From Clostridiales bacterium (lineage in GTDB: Bacteria > Bacillota > Clostridia > Christensenellales > Aristaeellaceae): a stretch of 64,000 bases of DNA. Location: the NCBI GenBank assembly GCA_015056085.1, contig SVHA01000008.1:1-64000 (forward strand). The letters run 5' to 3'. Of this stretch, positions 22,786-33,410 are shown piece by piece; positions within the stretch are counted from its first letter, which is position 1, and each line of letters begins with the position of its first letter. Both the position numbers and the translations under genes were made by a program. The notes below the pieces were generated by a model, which ran no database searches, was not told the origin of the DNA, and saw only the letters and a program-made list of their open reading frames with translations.

Positions 22786-23289
22786 TTATTCCGTCACCGT
22801 TTCTTCTTCCTCGAAATCTTCCTGCGCCTCGGGCAGATGGTCGCACACCATGATGATGGCGTCCTCCTGATTGTCCTCATAGTAGCGCTTTCTCACGCCC
22901 AGTTTCACAAAGCCCAGGGAGACATACAGGCTTTGGGCCACCTCGTTGGATTTACGCACTTCCAGCGTGGCATAGGCCGCACCGAGGTTGGACAGATACT
23001 GCAGGAGTGCCTGTGTCAGCGCCCTGCCCATGCCCAGACCACGGTATTCTTTGAGGATGGCAATGTTCGTGATGTGGCTTTCGTCCAGAATCACCCATGC
23101 GCCGCCAAAACCCACCACCTTGCCGTCTACTTCCGCCACCAGATACCGGGCGGCCACGTTCTTCATTTCCGACACGAAGGCGTCCCGGCTCCAGGGCGTG
23201 GGGAAAGTGGCGGCTTCCACCGCCGCCACGCCGTCCACATCCGCCATGGTCATGCGGCGGATGATGCAGTTCACATCACTTTTGTTCAC
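22786..23289 (-). CDS. rimI: Ribosomal protein S18 alanine N-acetyltransferase
   Basis: Protein of 167 aa, a GNAT acetyltransferase that usually acetylates the N-terminus of ribosomal protein S18. The acetyl-CoA loop is EYRGLGMGRALTQALLQYL (~84-102, RGLGMG), and VRKSNEVAQSLYVSLGF (~115-131) is the RimI signature. The acidic C-terminus (EAQEDFEEEETVTE) is longer than usual. The start is GTG (23287-23289) with GGAGG 6 nt upstream, overlapping tsaB by 14 nt. The gene order tsaE-tsaB-rimI is widely conserved in Bacillota and supports this identity. Confidence 0.9.
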   Translation of the reverse strand: MNKSDVNCIIRRMTMADVDGVAAVEAATFPTPWSRDAFVSEMKNVAARYLVAEVDGKVVGFGGAWVILDESHITNIAILKEYRGLGMGRALTQALLQYLSNLGAAYATLEVRKSNEVAQSLYVSLGFVKLGVRKRYYEDNQEDAIIMVCDHLPEAQEDFEEEETVTE

Positions 23290-23983
23290 GGGCGGCCTCC
23301 GTCAGTTTCTTGTTGCGCTCGGCATTGGGCGCCCGCAGATACATGGGCATCAATTCCCGGTAATCCACCGTTTTTTCTTCCAGCGAGGCCAGATAAGCAG
23401 CGCTGTCTGGCTGCAGATACGCCAGATGGGGCGGCGCAAACACAGCCTGATCTCCCAGCAGCGCTTCCAGCCGGGCACGATGCACCGGCATACCATCCCC
23501 CAGGAAGAGGTATTCGTCCGCCATGGGGCGGATTTTCTCCACAAACTCCTCCAGTTTGAGGGGGGTATCCTCCATCAGGCGCTGGGGGCGCTTGACGCCC
23601 GGCAGGAACGCTGCGCCGTACACCTGACCCGCCCGGGCGTCCTGAATGGGGCAGATGACGCCGGAAAACTCCCCTGCCCCGGCAGCCATGGCTTCCAGGG
23701 CGTCCACCGCCACGCAGGGCTTGTTTGCGCCGTGGGCCAGGCCCTTGACGGTGCTCACACCAATGCGCACGCCGGTGAAGGAGCCGGGGCCCGTCACCAC
23801 CGCCAGACGGTCCATATCGTCGATGGTCAGTCCGGTGGAAGCAAAGGCAGCGTCAATCATGGGCAGAAGGTTGACGGAATGGGTCATTTTGTTGGTCACG
23901 GCGCAGGAATAGCGCACGGCGGCGCCATCGAGGATCGCCACGCCGCACACCGGCCCAGAGGTATCCACCAGCAGCAGTTTCAT
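23276..23983 (-). CDS. tsaB: tRNA threonylcarbamoyladenosine biosynthesis protein TsaB
   Basis: Protein of 235 aa, an ASKHA-fold partner of TsaD in making t6A37 in ANN-decoding tRNAs. The N-terminus has the first strand-turn LLLVDTSGPVCGVAILDG (~3-20) and the conserved VVTGPGSFTGVRIGVSTVKG (~64-83). The length is normal. ATG (23981-23983) overlaps the tsaE stop by one base. tsaD is not in the window. Confidence 0.92.
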   Translation of the reverse strand: MKLLLVDTSGPVCGVAILDGAAVRYSCAVTNKMTHSVNLLPMIDAAFASTGLTIDDMDRLAVVTGPGSFTGVRIGVSTVKGLAHGANKPCVAVDALEAMAAGAGEFSGVICPIQDARAGQVYGAAFLPGVKRPQRLMEDTPLKLEEFVEKIRPMADEYLFLGDGMPVHRARLEALLGDQAVFAPPHLAYLQPDSAAYLASLEEKTVDYRELMPMYLRAPNAERNKKLTEAAREQK

Positions 23984-24441
23984 CAGGCATTTTCCTCCTT
24001 CAGGGCGTCCTCGCTGATTTCCCGGAAATCTCCGCAGGGCGTCAAGGTGATGTCCCGCTGGGTGTCGCTGATGGGCGTCAGCGTCACGGCGAGATACGTT
24101 TCCGGCACGGCGTCAGGGCACACGCTGGGCCATTCCACCACAGCCACACCGTCGCCGCCCAGGTATTCCTCCATGCCCATTTCATAGAGTTCCTCGGAAC
24201 TTTCCAGTCGATACCAGTCGAAATGGTACAGGGGGACCCTCCCCTCCTCATACACGTTGAGGATGGTGAAACTGGGGCTGGTGACGGCGCAGGTCACGCC
24301 CAGCCCCTGGGCGATCCCCCGGGTGAATTCGCTCTTCCCGGCGCCCAGATCACCCTGCATCAGCAGCACGTCGCCTGCCTGCAAGTGTGCAGCCAGACGC
24401 CGCCCTGCCAGGCGGGTTTCCTCGGGAGAATTGGTCAGCAT
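23983..24441 (-). CDS. tsaE: tRNA threonylcarbamoyladenosine biosynthesis ATPase TsaE
   Basis: Protein of 152 aa, the ATPase that recycles the TsaBD complex. Walker A is GDLGAGKSEFTRGIAQGLG (~30-48); HFDWYRLESSEELYEMGMEE (~82-101) and the conserved VVEWPSVCPD follow. I take the ATG at 24439-24441, preceded by GAGGAAT, rather than the in-frame start 78 nt upstream, which would overlap ribU. Third-position gene of the ribU operon, 19 nt after ribU. Confidence 0.92.
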   Translation of the reverse strand: MLTNSPEETRLAGRRLAAHLQAGDVLLMQGDLGAGKSEFTRGIAQGLGVTCAVTSPSFTILNVYEEGRVPLYHFDWYRLESSEELYEMGMEEYLGGDGVAVVEWPSVCPDAVPETYLAVTLTPISDTQRDITLTPCGDFREISEDALKEENA

Positions 24442-24460
24442 AACGATTCCTCGTTTCTCC

Positions 24461-25003
24461 TCAGCGCCTTCCGTGCAGCACGGGAGACAGGGGTTTGTAC
24501 ACAAAGTAGGTGATGGCACTGATCACCACTGCCTTCAGAACGTTGAAAGGCACCGTGGCGGTGATGATGAATTCCAGCGTAGGCACTTCCCCGGTCAGCA
24601 GGGGGAACAGCAGGAAGGCATTCACCAGGGCAGATACCACGATCATCGCACCAGAGCCCACCGCAAGGCTGATCAGAGCGCCCTTGCGGGTCTTGTTGCG
24701 GCGATACACCAGCACGGCGGGAATCAGCATGGCGCAGGTCATGATGAAGTCCGCCAGTTCGCCCACGCCGGCGGTGCCGCTGTGGGTCAGGCCGATCAGA
24801 TCCTTGATGGCAACGATGAGCACGCCGGGGGCAATGCCCATGGAGAAGGCGCCCAGCATGGTGGGCAGCGTGCTCAGGTCCAGTTTGTAAAAGGGCGGAA
24901 TGATGGTGATTTCCGGCCACATGAACAGCACCGAGGCAATGGCGCCAAGGATGGCGATGCGGGTCATGTTCTGGGGAGTAAGTACGCGCTGTTTCTTCTG
25001 CAT
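24461..25003 (-). CDS. ribU: Riboflavin ECF transporter substrate-binding subunit RibU
   Basis: Protein of 180 aa with five to six membrane helices, starting ILGAIASVLFMWPEI (~19-33) and including the ECF S-component pattern FYKLDLSTLPTMLGAFSMG (~40-58). It captures riboflavin for the energy-coupling-factor transporter; the EcfA/T parts are elsewhere. The assignment rests on the S-component fold together with the FMN riboswitch directly upstream (25100-25216). ATG at 25001-25003 follows AAGGAGGATACCTCA; upstream in-frame residues lie inside the riboswitch. The linked tsaE-tsaB-rimI genes would then also come under FMN control, unless they have their own promoter. Confidence 0.92.
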   Translation of the reverse strand: MQKKQRVLTPQNMTRIAILGAIASVLFMWPEITIIPPFYKLDLSTLPTMLGAFSMGIAPGVLIVAIKDLIGLTHSGTAGVGELADFIMTCAMLIPAVLVYRRNKTRKGALISLAVGSGAMIVVSALVNAFLLFPLLTGEVPTLEFIITATVPFNVLKAVVISAITYFVYKPLSPVLHGRR

Positions 25004-25028
25004 TGAGGTATCCTCCTTAAAATACGCA

Positions 25029-25062
25029 CCGCCCCTGAAGCAATTTCGCTTTTCAGGGGCGG
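25029..25062 (-). terminator. Expression-platform hairpin of the FMN riboswitch
   Basis: 11-bp perfect stem CCGCCCCTGAA/TTCAGGGGCGG (25029-25039, 25052-25062), then TGCGTATTTT, between the aptamer and the ribU ribosome binding site. It is probably the regulated terminator. Confidence 0.75.
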
Positions 25063-25099
25063 AAACATGGCGCATGGAGGCGCACAATATCATTTCCGG

Positions 25100-25216
25100 C
25101 TTCCATCTCTCATCCAGACTATACTGTCGGCATCGGAATTCCACCGATTCGGCCAGCAAAAAATGCCGGTTCGCGGGCTATACCGCCGGTAGGGATTTTC
25201 ACCCTGCCCCGAAGAA
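25100..25216 (-). ncRNA. FMN riboswitch (RFN element)
   Basis: Read on the minus strand the RFN consensus is clear: CTTCGGGGCAGGGTG, AAATCCCTACCGGCGGTAT, AGCCCGCGA, a variable arm, TCGGTGGAATTCCGATGCC, GACAGTATAGTCTGGATG and a closing GGAAG that pairs with the 5' CTTC. It binds FMN and shuts off ribU when flavin is plentiful. Confidence 0.97.
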
Positions 25217-25249
25217 GCTCCAATTGGCTGTGCTGAAATATTCACAGGC

Positions 25250-25291
25250 AAAAACCCTCGCCTGTCAGCATCATGATAGCACAGGCGAGGG
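25250..25291 (-). terminator. Terminator of galK
   Basis: 11-bp perfect stem CCCTCGCCTGT/ACAGGCGAGGG (25255-25265, 25281-25291), then TTTTTG on the minus strand. Confidence 0.9.
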
Positions 25292-25335
25292 CTGATGTCA
25301 ATATTCACCTGAACTTGCAGGGGGATTTCCTTTCC

Positions 25336-26619
25336 TTACAGGCGGATGACGGCGGGGCCTTCGGGGCGGATGTCCAGCACATGGCAGCAGCGCTCGCCAA
25401 AGGCGCCTTCCATCATTTCCACAAAGGATTCCAGTTCCTCCTGGGGCACGAAGTTCAGCGTGGTGCCGGCAAATCCGCCGCCATGGATGCGCCAGGCGCC
25501 CTTGCCGGAGAGTTTGCCTTCCGCCAGAGCCAGGGCAAGCGCCAGGCTCTCGTCCTTGACGTTGGCGTAGACGTTCTGCAGGTACATATAGGAGGAGCGG
25601 CCGGAGGAGATGATCTCCTGCAGGAAGGCAGGCACCTGATCCTTGTCAAGAGCCGCCACCTGACGGGTCACACGGGCGTTTTCCTGATAGAAGTGCATGG
25701 CGCGCAGGATGGCGCGATCGGAGATCTTCTCCTTGCGCAGAGCGGGCAGCTCCTGCAGGAACTCCTCGTGCCGGATGCGGCGCAGGTGGCTCTCACCGAA
25801 GTGGGCGGCGACCTGCTTCATTTCAGCGGGAATGGCGGCGTAGTCATCGGTCAGGTCGGCATGGGAGCCGCCGGTGGCCACCACCACCAGTGCATATCCC
25901 TTGGCGGCGAAATCGTAGCTCAGGGGGCGCACATCGGGGTCGTCGTTCTTGAAGTCGATGGTCACCAGACCGCCGGCGGAGGAAGCCATCTGATCCAGCA
26001 GGCCGGAGGGCTTGCCGAAGTAGACGTTCTCCGCATACTGGCTGATCTGGGCACGGAGCTTGTAATCAATGGTGAAGCCATTGTACAGGGCGTCCAGAAT
26101 GGCGCAGACCATCACCTCAAAGGCGGCGGAACTGCTCAGGCCGGAGCCGGAAGCCACAGAGGAGGTGGCGCAGGCGTCAAAGCCGCCGATTTTGTATCCC
26201 AGTTCCTTCATGCGGGCGGCCACGCCACGAATCAGCGCCGCCGTGGTGCCCTTTTCCCGGGGACGCACAGACAGGTCGCTCAGGTCCACCACCAGAGGCC
26301 TGTAGCCTTCGGAGTGGAGGTGCACTTCCATGTCCTTGCGGGCGGAAACAGCCGCCAGGGTGTCCAGGTTCACCGCTGCCGCCAGCACCTTGCCACGGTT
26401 GTGGTCGGTGTGGTTGCCGCCGATTTCCGTGCGGCCGGGTGCGCTGACCAGAAGTACCTCGCTGTCAGCATGAAACAGGTCTTCATGACGCTTGAGCATC
26501 ATGGTATATCGGGTCGTCTGCTCCACCAGCATCCCGTCCCGGTTGCCGTAGAGGTGGCTGAGACGATCCACCACTTCGGGGGACTTGAGGTTGCGAAGCA
26601 TACGGGCGTAGTCGATCAT
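25336..26619 (-). CDS. galK: Galactokinase
   Basis: Protein of 427 aa of the GHMP kinase superfamily; phosphorylates galactose at C1 in the Leloir pathway. Motifs are the sugar-binding APGRTEIGGNHTDHNRGKVL (~58-77; the clostridial form of GRVNxIGEHTDY), the ATP loop ASGSGLSSSAAFEVMVCAIL (~155-174) and the C-terminal HGGGFAGTTLNFV (~388-400). The ATG at 26617-26619 follows GGAAGGATGTGCCATAC; the ORF extends 64 codons further upstream without a binding site. It is alone, with its own terminator; galT and galE are not adjacent. Confidence 0.92.
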   Translation of the reverse strand: MIDYARMLRNLKSPEVVDRLSHLYGNRDGMLVEQTTRYTMMLKRHEDLFHADSEVLLVSAPGRTEIGGNHTDHNRGKVLAAAVNLDTLAAVSARKDMEVHLHSEGYRPLVVDLSDLSVRPREKGTTAALIRGVAARMKELGYKIGGFDACATSSVASGSGLSSSAAFEVMVCAILDALYNGFTIDYKLRAQISQYAENVYFGKPSGLLDQMASSAGGLVTIDFKNDDPDVRPLSYDFAAKGYALVVVATGGSHADLTDDYAAIPAEMKQVAAHFGESHLRRIRHEEFLQELPALRKEKISDRAILRAMHFYQENARVTRQVAALDKDQVPAFLQEIISSGRSSYMYLQNVYANVKDESLALALALAEGKLSGKGAWRIHGGGFAGTTLNFVPQEELESFVEMMEGAFGERCCHVLDIRPEGPAVIRL

Positions 26620-26890
26620 GTATGGCACATCCTTCCGTTGTCGGGGAAAAAGCAATGCAAAGCCGGATGAATCCGAGCGGACTGCCCCGTGAAAAATCTC
26701 CGCAGCAGACCGTTCACCATTATATATCAACTTTTGGAAATGCGCCAGTGGTTTTTCGCAATTCATGCTGGTTTTTTCTGCCTTTTTGGCAGGGATTCCA
26801 TCTTCCGCCATGGATTAACGACAAATTTGCGCTTCTTCCCGGACATTCTATCAAGAGAAACGGCGCATAAAGCGCACAGGAGGAATGGAC

Positions 26891-29287
26891 ATGATGGCAA
26901 AAAAGCGGCGCCTGAGGATGATCGTGCTCCTGTGCGCTCTTTTGGTGGCGGCGGGAGGCATTTTCGTCGCATGGGAGGCGCTGGGGGTGAGCCAGTGGCA
27001 GCAGCTGGACGAAGACAAACTCCTCAACCTGGCCCAGACGGGCGCCATCTATGACAAAAACGGCGCATACATGACCACGCTGGTGGGGCGGGAAAACCGC
27101 ACCGTCATCGATACCTCCCGGCTGCCGGATCATGTGGTGGACGCCTTTCTGGCGGCGGAGGACCTACGGTTTTACAAGCATCCCGGCTTTGACATCGTCA
27201 GGATTCTGGGGGCGGTGGTGACAAACCTCCGCAGCGGCGAATACGCCCAGGGCGCCAGCACCATCACCCAGCAGCTGGTGAAACTGTCCCACCTGTCCAG
27301 CCAGAAGACCATCGCCCGCAAACTGGAGGAAATCCACCTGGCCATTCAGATGGAAAAGCGCTTCACCAAGGACGAAATTCTGGATATGTACCTCAATTTC
27401 ATCTATTTCGGGCAGGGCGCTTACGGCGTGCAGGCGGCGGCTGAAGTCACCTTCGGCGTGGACGCTGCTGAATTATCCCCCGCCCAGGCGGCCAGCCTCG
27501 CTGCGGCCATCAAGGCGCCGTCCATCTACAGCCTGCAGGCGGACGCTGAAGCCAACCGACAAAGGCGGGAGTACATCCTGTCGGTGATGCTTGAGGAGGA
27601 AATGCTGACCCAGGAGGAGTACGATCAGGCCATCCAGGAGGACCTCACAGCGCTGAAGGGCGCCTCTGCCGCCACGGAGTACGGCTGGTTTGTGGATGCG
27701 GTGCTGGACGAGGCGGAACTGCAATTGGATGTGACTGCCGAGATGCTGCTGGCCGGGGGATACGAGATTTACACCACGCTGGACCCGGAAATGCAGCAGA
27801 TCCTGGACAAACAGTTCACCAGCAATGTCTTCCCCGCCAATGCCTCCGACGGCACCCAGGTACAGGGAGCCGCTGCCTGCGTGGAGAACGCCTCCGGGGC
27901 GGTGCGGGCCATTGTGGGCGGGCGGGAATATCTCACAAGGCGGGGGCTCAACCGGGCCACCCACTTGCGGCGTCAGCCCGGCTCGGCCCTCAAGCCGCTG
28001 GCGGTGTATGCCCCTGCCATCGCCTATTCCGGCTGGACCTGCGCCAGTGTGATTCTGGACGAGCCCACGGCCTTTGGCACCTACAAGCCCCGCAACGCCG
28101 GCAATGCCTATTACGGCAACGTCACCCTGCGTACGGCGCTGAAAAACAGCCTGAACATCCCGGCGGTGAAACTGCTGGAGGCCATCGGCGTCGGCAATGG
28201 GCGCAAATACCTCGCTGCGGTGGGCATTCCGCTGGATGACCGGGACAGCAACCTGTCTCTGGCCCTGGGCAGCATGACCTACGGCGCATCGCCGGTGCAG
28301 ATGGCGGCGGCCTACTCCCCCTTTGCCAACGGCGGCATCTTTTATTCGCCCTACTTCATCGAGGAAATCCGGGACCGCAGCGGCGCGGTGGTCTACCGTC
28401 ATCAGGACAGCGGCACGAGGGTATTATCCACCCAGAACGCCTACCTGATGACCAGCCTCCTCAAGAGCGTCACGTCCTCCGGCACAGGCTCCCGGCTGTC
28501 CTCTGCCGGCACGCCTGTGGCCGGCAAAACCGGCACCGTGAATATGACCGGCGGCGGAAACCGGGACGTGTGGATGAACGCCTACACCCCGGCGCTGTCG
28601 GTGTGCGTGTGGATGGGCTACGACGAGCCGGACGCCAATCATCGTCTGGCCAACAGCGTGTCCGGCGGCACGAATCCCGCTTCTCTGGCAAGAAACTTCT
28701 TCAAGGCGTACTACGCCGGGCGAAGCAACCCTGACTTCACCCGCCCCGACGGACTGGTAAACGTCACCATCGACAAAAAAGCGGTGCAATGGCGGGGCGA
28801 GCCCATGCTGGCCACCTCCCTGACGCCGGACAGTTACCGCATCAACGAGGTGTTCATCAAGGGCACGGAGCCCACCAAAAAGAGCGACGTGTGGAATCCT
28901 CCGGCGGCGGTGAAATCCTTCTACGTCACCCACAATGGGGAAGGCTATCCGCAATTGGTGATTGAGCCTTCTGAATCCGCCGTGTACAGGATTCAGCGGG
29001 ATTCCGCCGGAGAATCCATCATTCTGGCGGAACTGCGGGGCGGCAAAGGCGAAACGCTGTATTACACCGATGCCAAGGCCCGACCAGGCGTCACCTACAC
29101 CTACCGGGTGATTCCCGTGCATCAGGAATTGCTGGACAACGGCATCCTGCTGGAAGGCGTGCAGGCGGTGCAGATTGCCCGGGTGGAACAGTCAGAAAGC
29201 GGCCTGACCCGCTGGCTGAAGGACCTCTTCGGCGCATCGGAGAAAAATCAAACCGGCGGGGAATTTGCCGTTTCAGCAGTGCCGTGA
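26891..29287 (+). CDS. Class A penicillin-binding protein 1A (bifunctional glycosyltransferase/transpeptidase)
   Basis: Protein of 798 aa. After one membrane helix (~9-31) comes the GT51 glycosyltransferase (EDLRFYKHPGFDIVRILG, ~93-110; QGASTITQQLVKLSHLSSQ, ~122-140). The transpeptidase has SxxK as RQPGSALKPLAVYAP (~364-378), SxN as LKNSLNIPAVKLL (~417-429) and KTGT in VAGKTGTVNMTGGGN (~539). A fibronectin-III-like C-terminal domain (~670-775) follows. AGGAGG is 6-7 nt before the ATG at 26891 (or 9 before 26894), so the ATG at 26885 is unlikely. A weak promoter TTGCGC/16/TATCAA is at 26827-26854. Divergent from galK. Confidence 0.93.
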   Translation: MMAKKRRLRMIVLLCALLVAAGGIFVAWEALGVSQWQQLDEDKLLNLAQTGAIYDKNGAYMTTLVGRENRTVIDTSRLPDHVVDAFLAAEDLRFYKHPGFDIVRILGAVVTNLRSGEYAQGASTITQQLVKLSHLSSQKTIARKLEEIHLAIQMEKRFTKDEILDMYLNFIYFGQGAYGVQAAAEVTFGVDAAELSPAQAASLAAAIKAPSIYSLQADAEANRQRREYILSVMLEEEMLTQEEYDQAIQEDLTALKGASAATEYGWFVDAVLDEAELQLDVTAEMLLAGGYEIYTTLDPEMQQILDKQFTSNVFPANASDGTQVQGAAACVENASGAVRAIVGGREYLTRRGLNRATHLRRQPGSALKPLAVYAPAIAYSGWTCASVILDEPTAFGTYKPRNAGNAYYGNVTLRTALKNSLNIPAVKLLEAIGVGNGRKYLAAVGIPLDDRDSNLSLALGSMTYGASPVQMAAAYSPFANGGIFYSPYFIEEIRDRSGAVVYRHQDSGTRVLSTQNAYLMTSLLKSVTSSGTGSRLSSAGTPVAGKTGTVNMTGGGNRDVWMNAYTPALSVCVWMGYDEPDANHRLANSVSGGTNPASLARNFFKAYYAGRSNPDFTRPDGLVNVTIDKKAVQWRGEPMLATSLTPDSYRINEVFIKGTEPTKKSDVWNPPAAVKSFYVTHNGEGYPQLVIEPSESAVYRIQRDSAGESIILAELRGGKGETLYYTDAKARPGVTYTYRVIPVHQELLDNGILLEGVQAVQIARVEQSESGLTRWLKDLFGASEKNQTGGEFAVSAVP

Positions 29288-29302
29288 GAAAAATCGGTAT
29301 AA

Positions 29303-29335
29303 AAAACCGGGAACTTTCCAGCGTGGGAAGTTCCC
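29303..29335. terminator. Bidirectional terminator between PBP1A and ftsZ
   Basis: 11-bp perfect stem ACCGGGAACTT/AAGTTCCCGGT, with GATGTTTTT on the plus side and TTTTTTATACC on the minus side. It ends both converging genes. Confidence 0.88.
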
Positions 29336-29351
29336 GGTGATGTTTTTGGTC

Positions 29352-30755
<1,404 letters not shown>

Positions 30756-30820
30756 GTTTCATCCCCCTGACTCATATAGGCAAAGCCTGAAATCTTATCG
30801 TTACAATGGTTTGTTATCAA

Positions 30821-32017
30821 TCAGCCGCCCAGCAGGCTGCGGAAGAAGTCCTTCACTGCGCCGCCGAAGCCGGTGGAAGGCGCATGCTGCTGTTCCATGG
30901 TTTCGATGATCAGGTCCATCAGGCCCATGGTGCTGGAATAAGCGTGGCTGTTCATCTTCACGGTGCGCTTGGGCGTCTCCCGGACGGTAGCCTGGAGCTT
31001 GCTGCCCAGGTATTCCTTGCCGCCACGGTTGAAGGACAAGCCGCCGCCGGTGAGATAATAATGGGACCAGCTGCCCATCTTCAGGCCGCTTTCGTCGATG
31101 GCCTTCTTGATTTCCTCCGCCAGTTCATCCACCCTGCGGTTGATGATGGCGCTGACCTGCTCACGGGTGAAGCTGCGGGCAGGTTCGCCGTCGGTGGCGG
31201 GGATATCATAGGTGTCATCGGGCGAGCCGAAGTTGTAGATGTAGTTGTGCTTGATCTTCTCCTCTGCGGCCCGCAGGGGGATATCCAGCTCCATGGACAG
31301 ATCAGCGGAGATGTTGCCGCCGCCGATGTCGATGCACTTGTGGAAGATCAGCGCATCGCCTTCCACCGCCATGACCTCGGTGTTGAGGTAGCCCACATCG
31401 ATGAGCACGGCCATGTGGTCACGGTCTTCCTCGGGGAGGTAGAGCATGGCCTCACCGGCGGGGGTGGAATAGAAGCCGCCGGCAACGTAGCCCAGGTTGT
31501 TCAGGCGGGCGTTGACGTCGTCCACAAAATACTTGTTGGCCACCACGACGCTGACCATAGCGGTCAGTTCACGGCCCTTCATGCCCACAGGCTCCAGGGT
31601 CTTCTTGCCGCCGTCAACCATAAACCAGGCGGGGCTGGCATGAATCTTGATGCCCGCCAGAGTACCCAGGTTCTTTTCCGCTTCCTCGAACACATGGCGC
31701 ACATCTGTGGCCGTGACCCGGGGATCGGGGCCGGAGAGCTGCACACGCACCTCGGTGGCATAAACATTGGTGAATGCACCAGGCACGCCCACATTGATTT
31801 CACGGATTTTGCGATGGCACTGCCGCTCGGCGTCCTCCACGGAAGCACGGATCTTCTCGTCGATTTCACCGGGATCATTCCAGCCGGCGTCCAGGAAACC
31901 ATTGTAGCTGGCAATGCCGGCGCCCACAATGTCGCAGCGCTGAGCGCCGCTGTTTTCCGCCACCAGGGTCACAATTTTGCTCGTGCCGAAATCAATCGCA
32001 GCAACCACTGTCTTCAT
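30821..32017 (-). CDS. ftsA: Cell division protein FtsA
   Basis: Protein of 398 aa, an actin-like ATPase that anchors FtsZ to the membrane. The phosphate-1 motif is AAIDFGTSKIVTLVAE (~6-21), the second ATPase motif MAVLIDVGYLNTEVMAVEGD (~208-227), and the C-terminus is an amphipathic membrane-targeting helix (AVKDFFRSLLGG). It differs from classical FtsA in the 1C region, but its place just before ftsZ and the end helix support the call. ATG 32015-32017 after GGGGGTAAGAAAGACCT. It has its own promoter (32133-32161). Confidence 0.9.
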   Translation of the reverse strand: MKTVVAAIDFGTSKIVTLVAENSGAQRCDIVGAGIASYNGFLDAGWNDPGEIDEKIRASVEDAERQCHRKIREINVGVPGAFTNVYATEVRVQLSGPDPRVTATDVRHVFEEAEKNLGTLAGIKIHASPAWFMVDGGKKTLEPVGMKGRELTAMVSVVVANKYFVDDVNARLNNLGYVAGGFYSTPAGEAMLYLPEEDRDHMAVLIDVGYLNTEVMAVEGDALIFHKCIDIGGGNISADLSMELDIPLRAAEEKIKHNYIYNFGSPDDTYDIPATDGEPARSFTREQVSAIINRRVDELAEEIKKAIDESGLKMGSWSHYYLTGGGLSFNRGGKEYLGSKLQATVRETPKRTVKMNSHAYSSTMGLMDLIIETMEQQHAPSTGFGGAVKDFFRSLLGG

Positions 32018-32132
32018 AGGTCTTTCTTACCCCCTGTGTCCGCAATCGCTTGGAGCGGGAAGGCTCGTCCATCCCGGAGGGCCGTATCGCTCAGATTCGC
32101 CGGAAATATAACTATCCATTAAATCACTATAC

Positions 32133-32161
32133 ATTATAGCGTTTTTTTGCCCGGATTGCAA
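32133..32161 (-). promoter_or_regulatory. Promoter of ftsA-ftsZ
   Basis: Minus strand -35 TTGCAA (32156-32161), 17-nt spacer, perfect -10 TATAAT (32133-32138). It leaves a leader of about 110 nt. The gap 32018-32249 holds no gene. Confidence 0.82.
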
Positions 32162-32249
32162 GTGTTTTCCAGCGTTTCCAGTCTTTCCCGGAAAGATTTT
32201 ACGTTTTTGTCGACCATTTTTCCTGATTTTTTTTGCGCCCTGTGTTTTC

Positions 32250-33350
32250 TCAGAGCAAATCATCAGGAATATAGGTGGGATACACCGGCGCAGACACGTC
32301 CACTGTGCCGGCGCCATGGCCCATGGAATAGAGCATATCCAGCGTCAGAAGCATGGAGCGGATCTTCTGGTGAATCTCCCTGCCGTCGCCCAGACGCACG
32401 GAATAACCGTCATGGGTCGCAAGGTATATGCTGTCCATGTTATTCATGTCCAATTCGCTGATTTTCCCAAGGGCGCCCATCACCTTGAGTTCCACGAGGA
32501 TCTCGTTGTAGACATACAGCTGCTGGGGATTGTTCAGCGTCACCACCCGGCCCACGTCGCAGCGGCGCAAATCAAGGCCCTTGACGTGGATGAGATTGGC
32601 GTTGCCTTCCGGCTGATGCAGGTATTCCTCCAGCACCATGCCCCGGTTGTCCAGATAATACACCAGACCGTTATGTTCCATCACCGTGGCCGCCTGACGC
32701 TCCCGCACCCTGATGACCACCGTCCACAAGTCGGGGGAATGGATGCGCTCGCAGGTCAGATAGCGGTTGGTTTCGATGTTTTGTGCCGCTTTGGCCGTAT
32801 CGATGAAGAAATAGTTGGTGCCCACATCGATGCCCGCCAGATCCTTGATCTGCTCGGCGGTGAAGAGGCTGTTGCCTTCCACCTGCACCGTGCGGACGAT
32901 GGGCACGGTGGAGAAGAGAATCAGCGTCACCGCCGCCAGCACGCCCACCGCCATAAGGATGTACTTGATGACATTCCTGCCGGGAAAGCGCTTTTTGGGC
33001 AGATACCGCTTGTCCTCCCGGAACACTTCCTCATGGGTGAAGTAGTGTTCCCGGCGGGGTTTGCCCCGCATGGTTTCCTGCGGGTCGGGCATCTGCTGCC
33101 AGAAGGCGGAATCCCGGTGATACACGTTGTCGGAGCGCTCCATACGCAGTTCCGGCGCATAGCCCGTGTCTTCCACCGAGCCAGAGGGCGGCACAGGCAT
33201 GGTGTTGGGGTTGACCACAGGCTGGGTGCCGGTGACAGGCGGAGGGGTATAAAGGCCCGGAGCGGGCGGATAGCCGGGATTCACGGGGTACCCTCCGCCC
33301 GTTCCCTGCGTATTGTACCGGGGATCCTGCCCCGGATAATTCGGCTGCAT
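32250..33350 (-). CDS. ftsQ: Cell division protein FtsQ/DivIB
   Basis: Protein of 366 aa. An unusually long Pro/Gly/Tyr/Asn-rich cytoplasmic N-terminus (~1-125) is followed by one membrane helix (~133-152, YILMAVGVLAAVTLILFSTV), an external POTRA domain (VRTVQVEGNSLFTAEQIKDL, ~155-174) and the FtsQ beta domain (VVIRVRERQAATVMEHNGLV). It links the divisome inside and outside. ATG 33348-33350 after AAAGGAGCAGCCC. Its place between murA and ftsA is that of ftsQ in dcw clusters. Confidence 0.88.
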   Translation of the reverse strand: MQPNYPGQDPRYNTQGTGGGYPVNPGYPPAPGLYTPPPVTGTQPVVNPNTMPVPPSGSVEDTGYAPELRMERSDNVYHRDSAFWQQMPDPQETMRGKPRREHYFTHEEVFREDKRYLPKKRFPGRNVIKYILMAVGVLAAVTLILFSTVPIVRTVQVEGNSLFTAEQIKDLAGIDVGTNYFFIDTAKAAQNIETNRYLTCERIHSPDLWTVVIRVRERQAATVMEHNGLVYYLDNRGMVLEEYLHQPEGNANLIHVKGLDLRRCDVGRVVTLNNPQQLYVYNEILVELKVMGALGKISELDMNNMDSIYLATHDGYSVRLGDGREIHQKIRSMLLTLDMLYSMGHGAGTVDVSAPVYPTYIPDDLL

Positions 33351-33410
33351 GGGCTGCTCCTTTCCTGCGCTGCGGCAGATTCTTTCAAAGTGTATCGGGG
33401 TGTATCGGTA

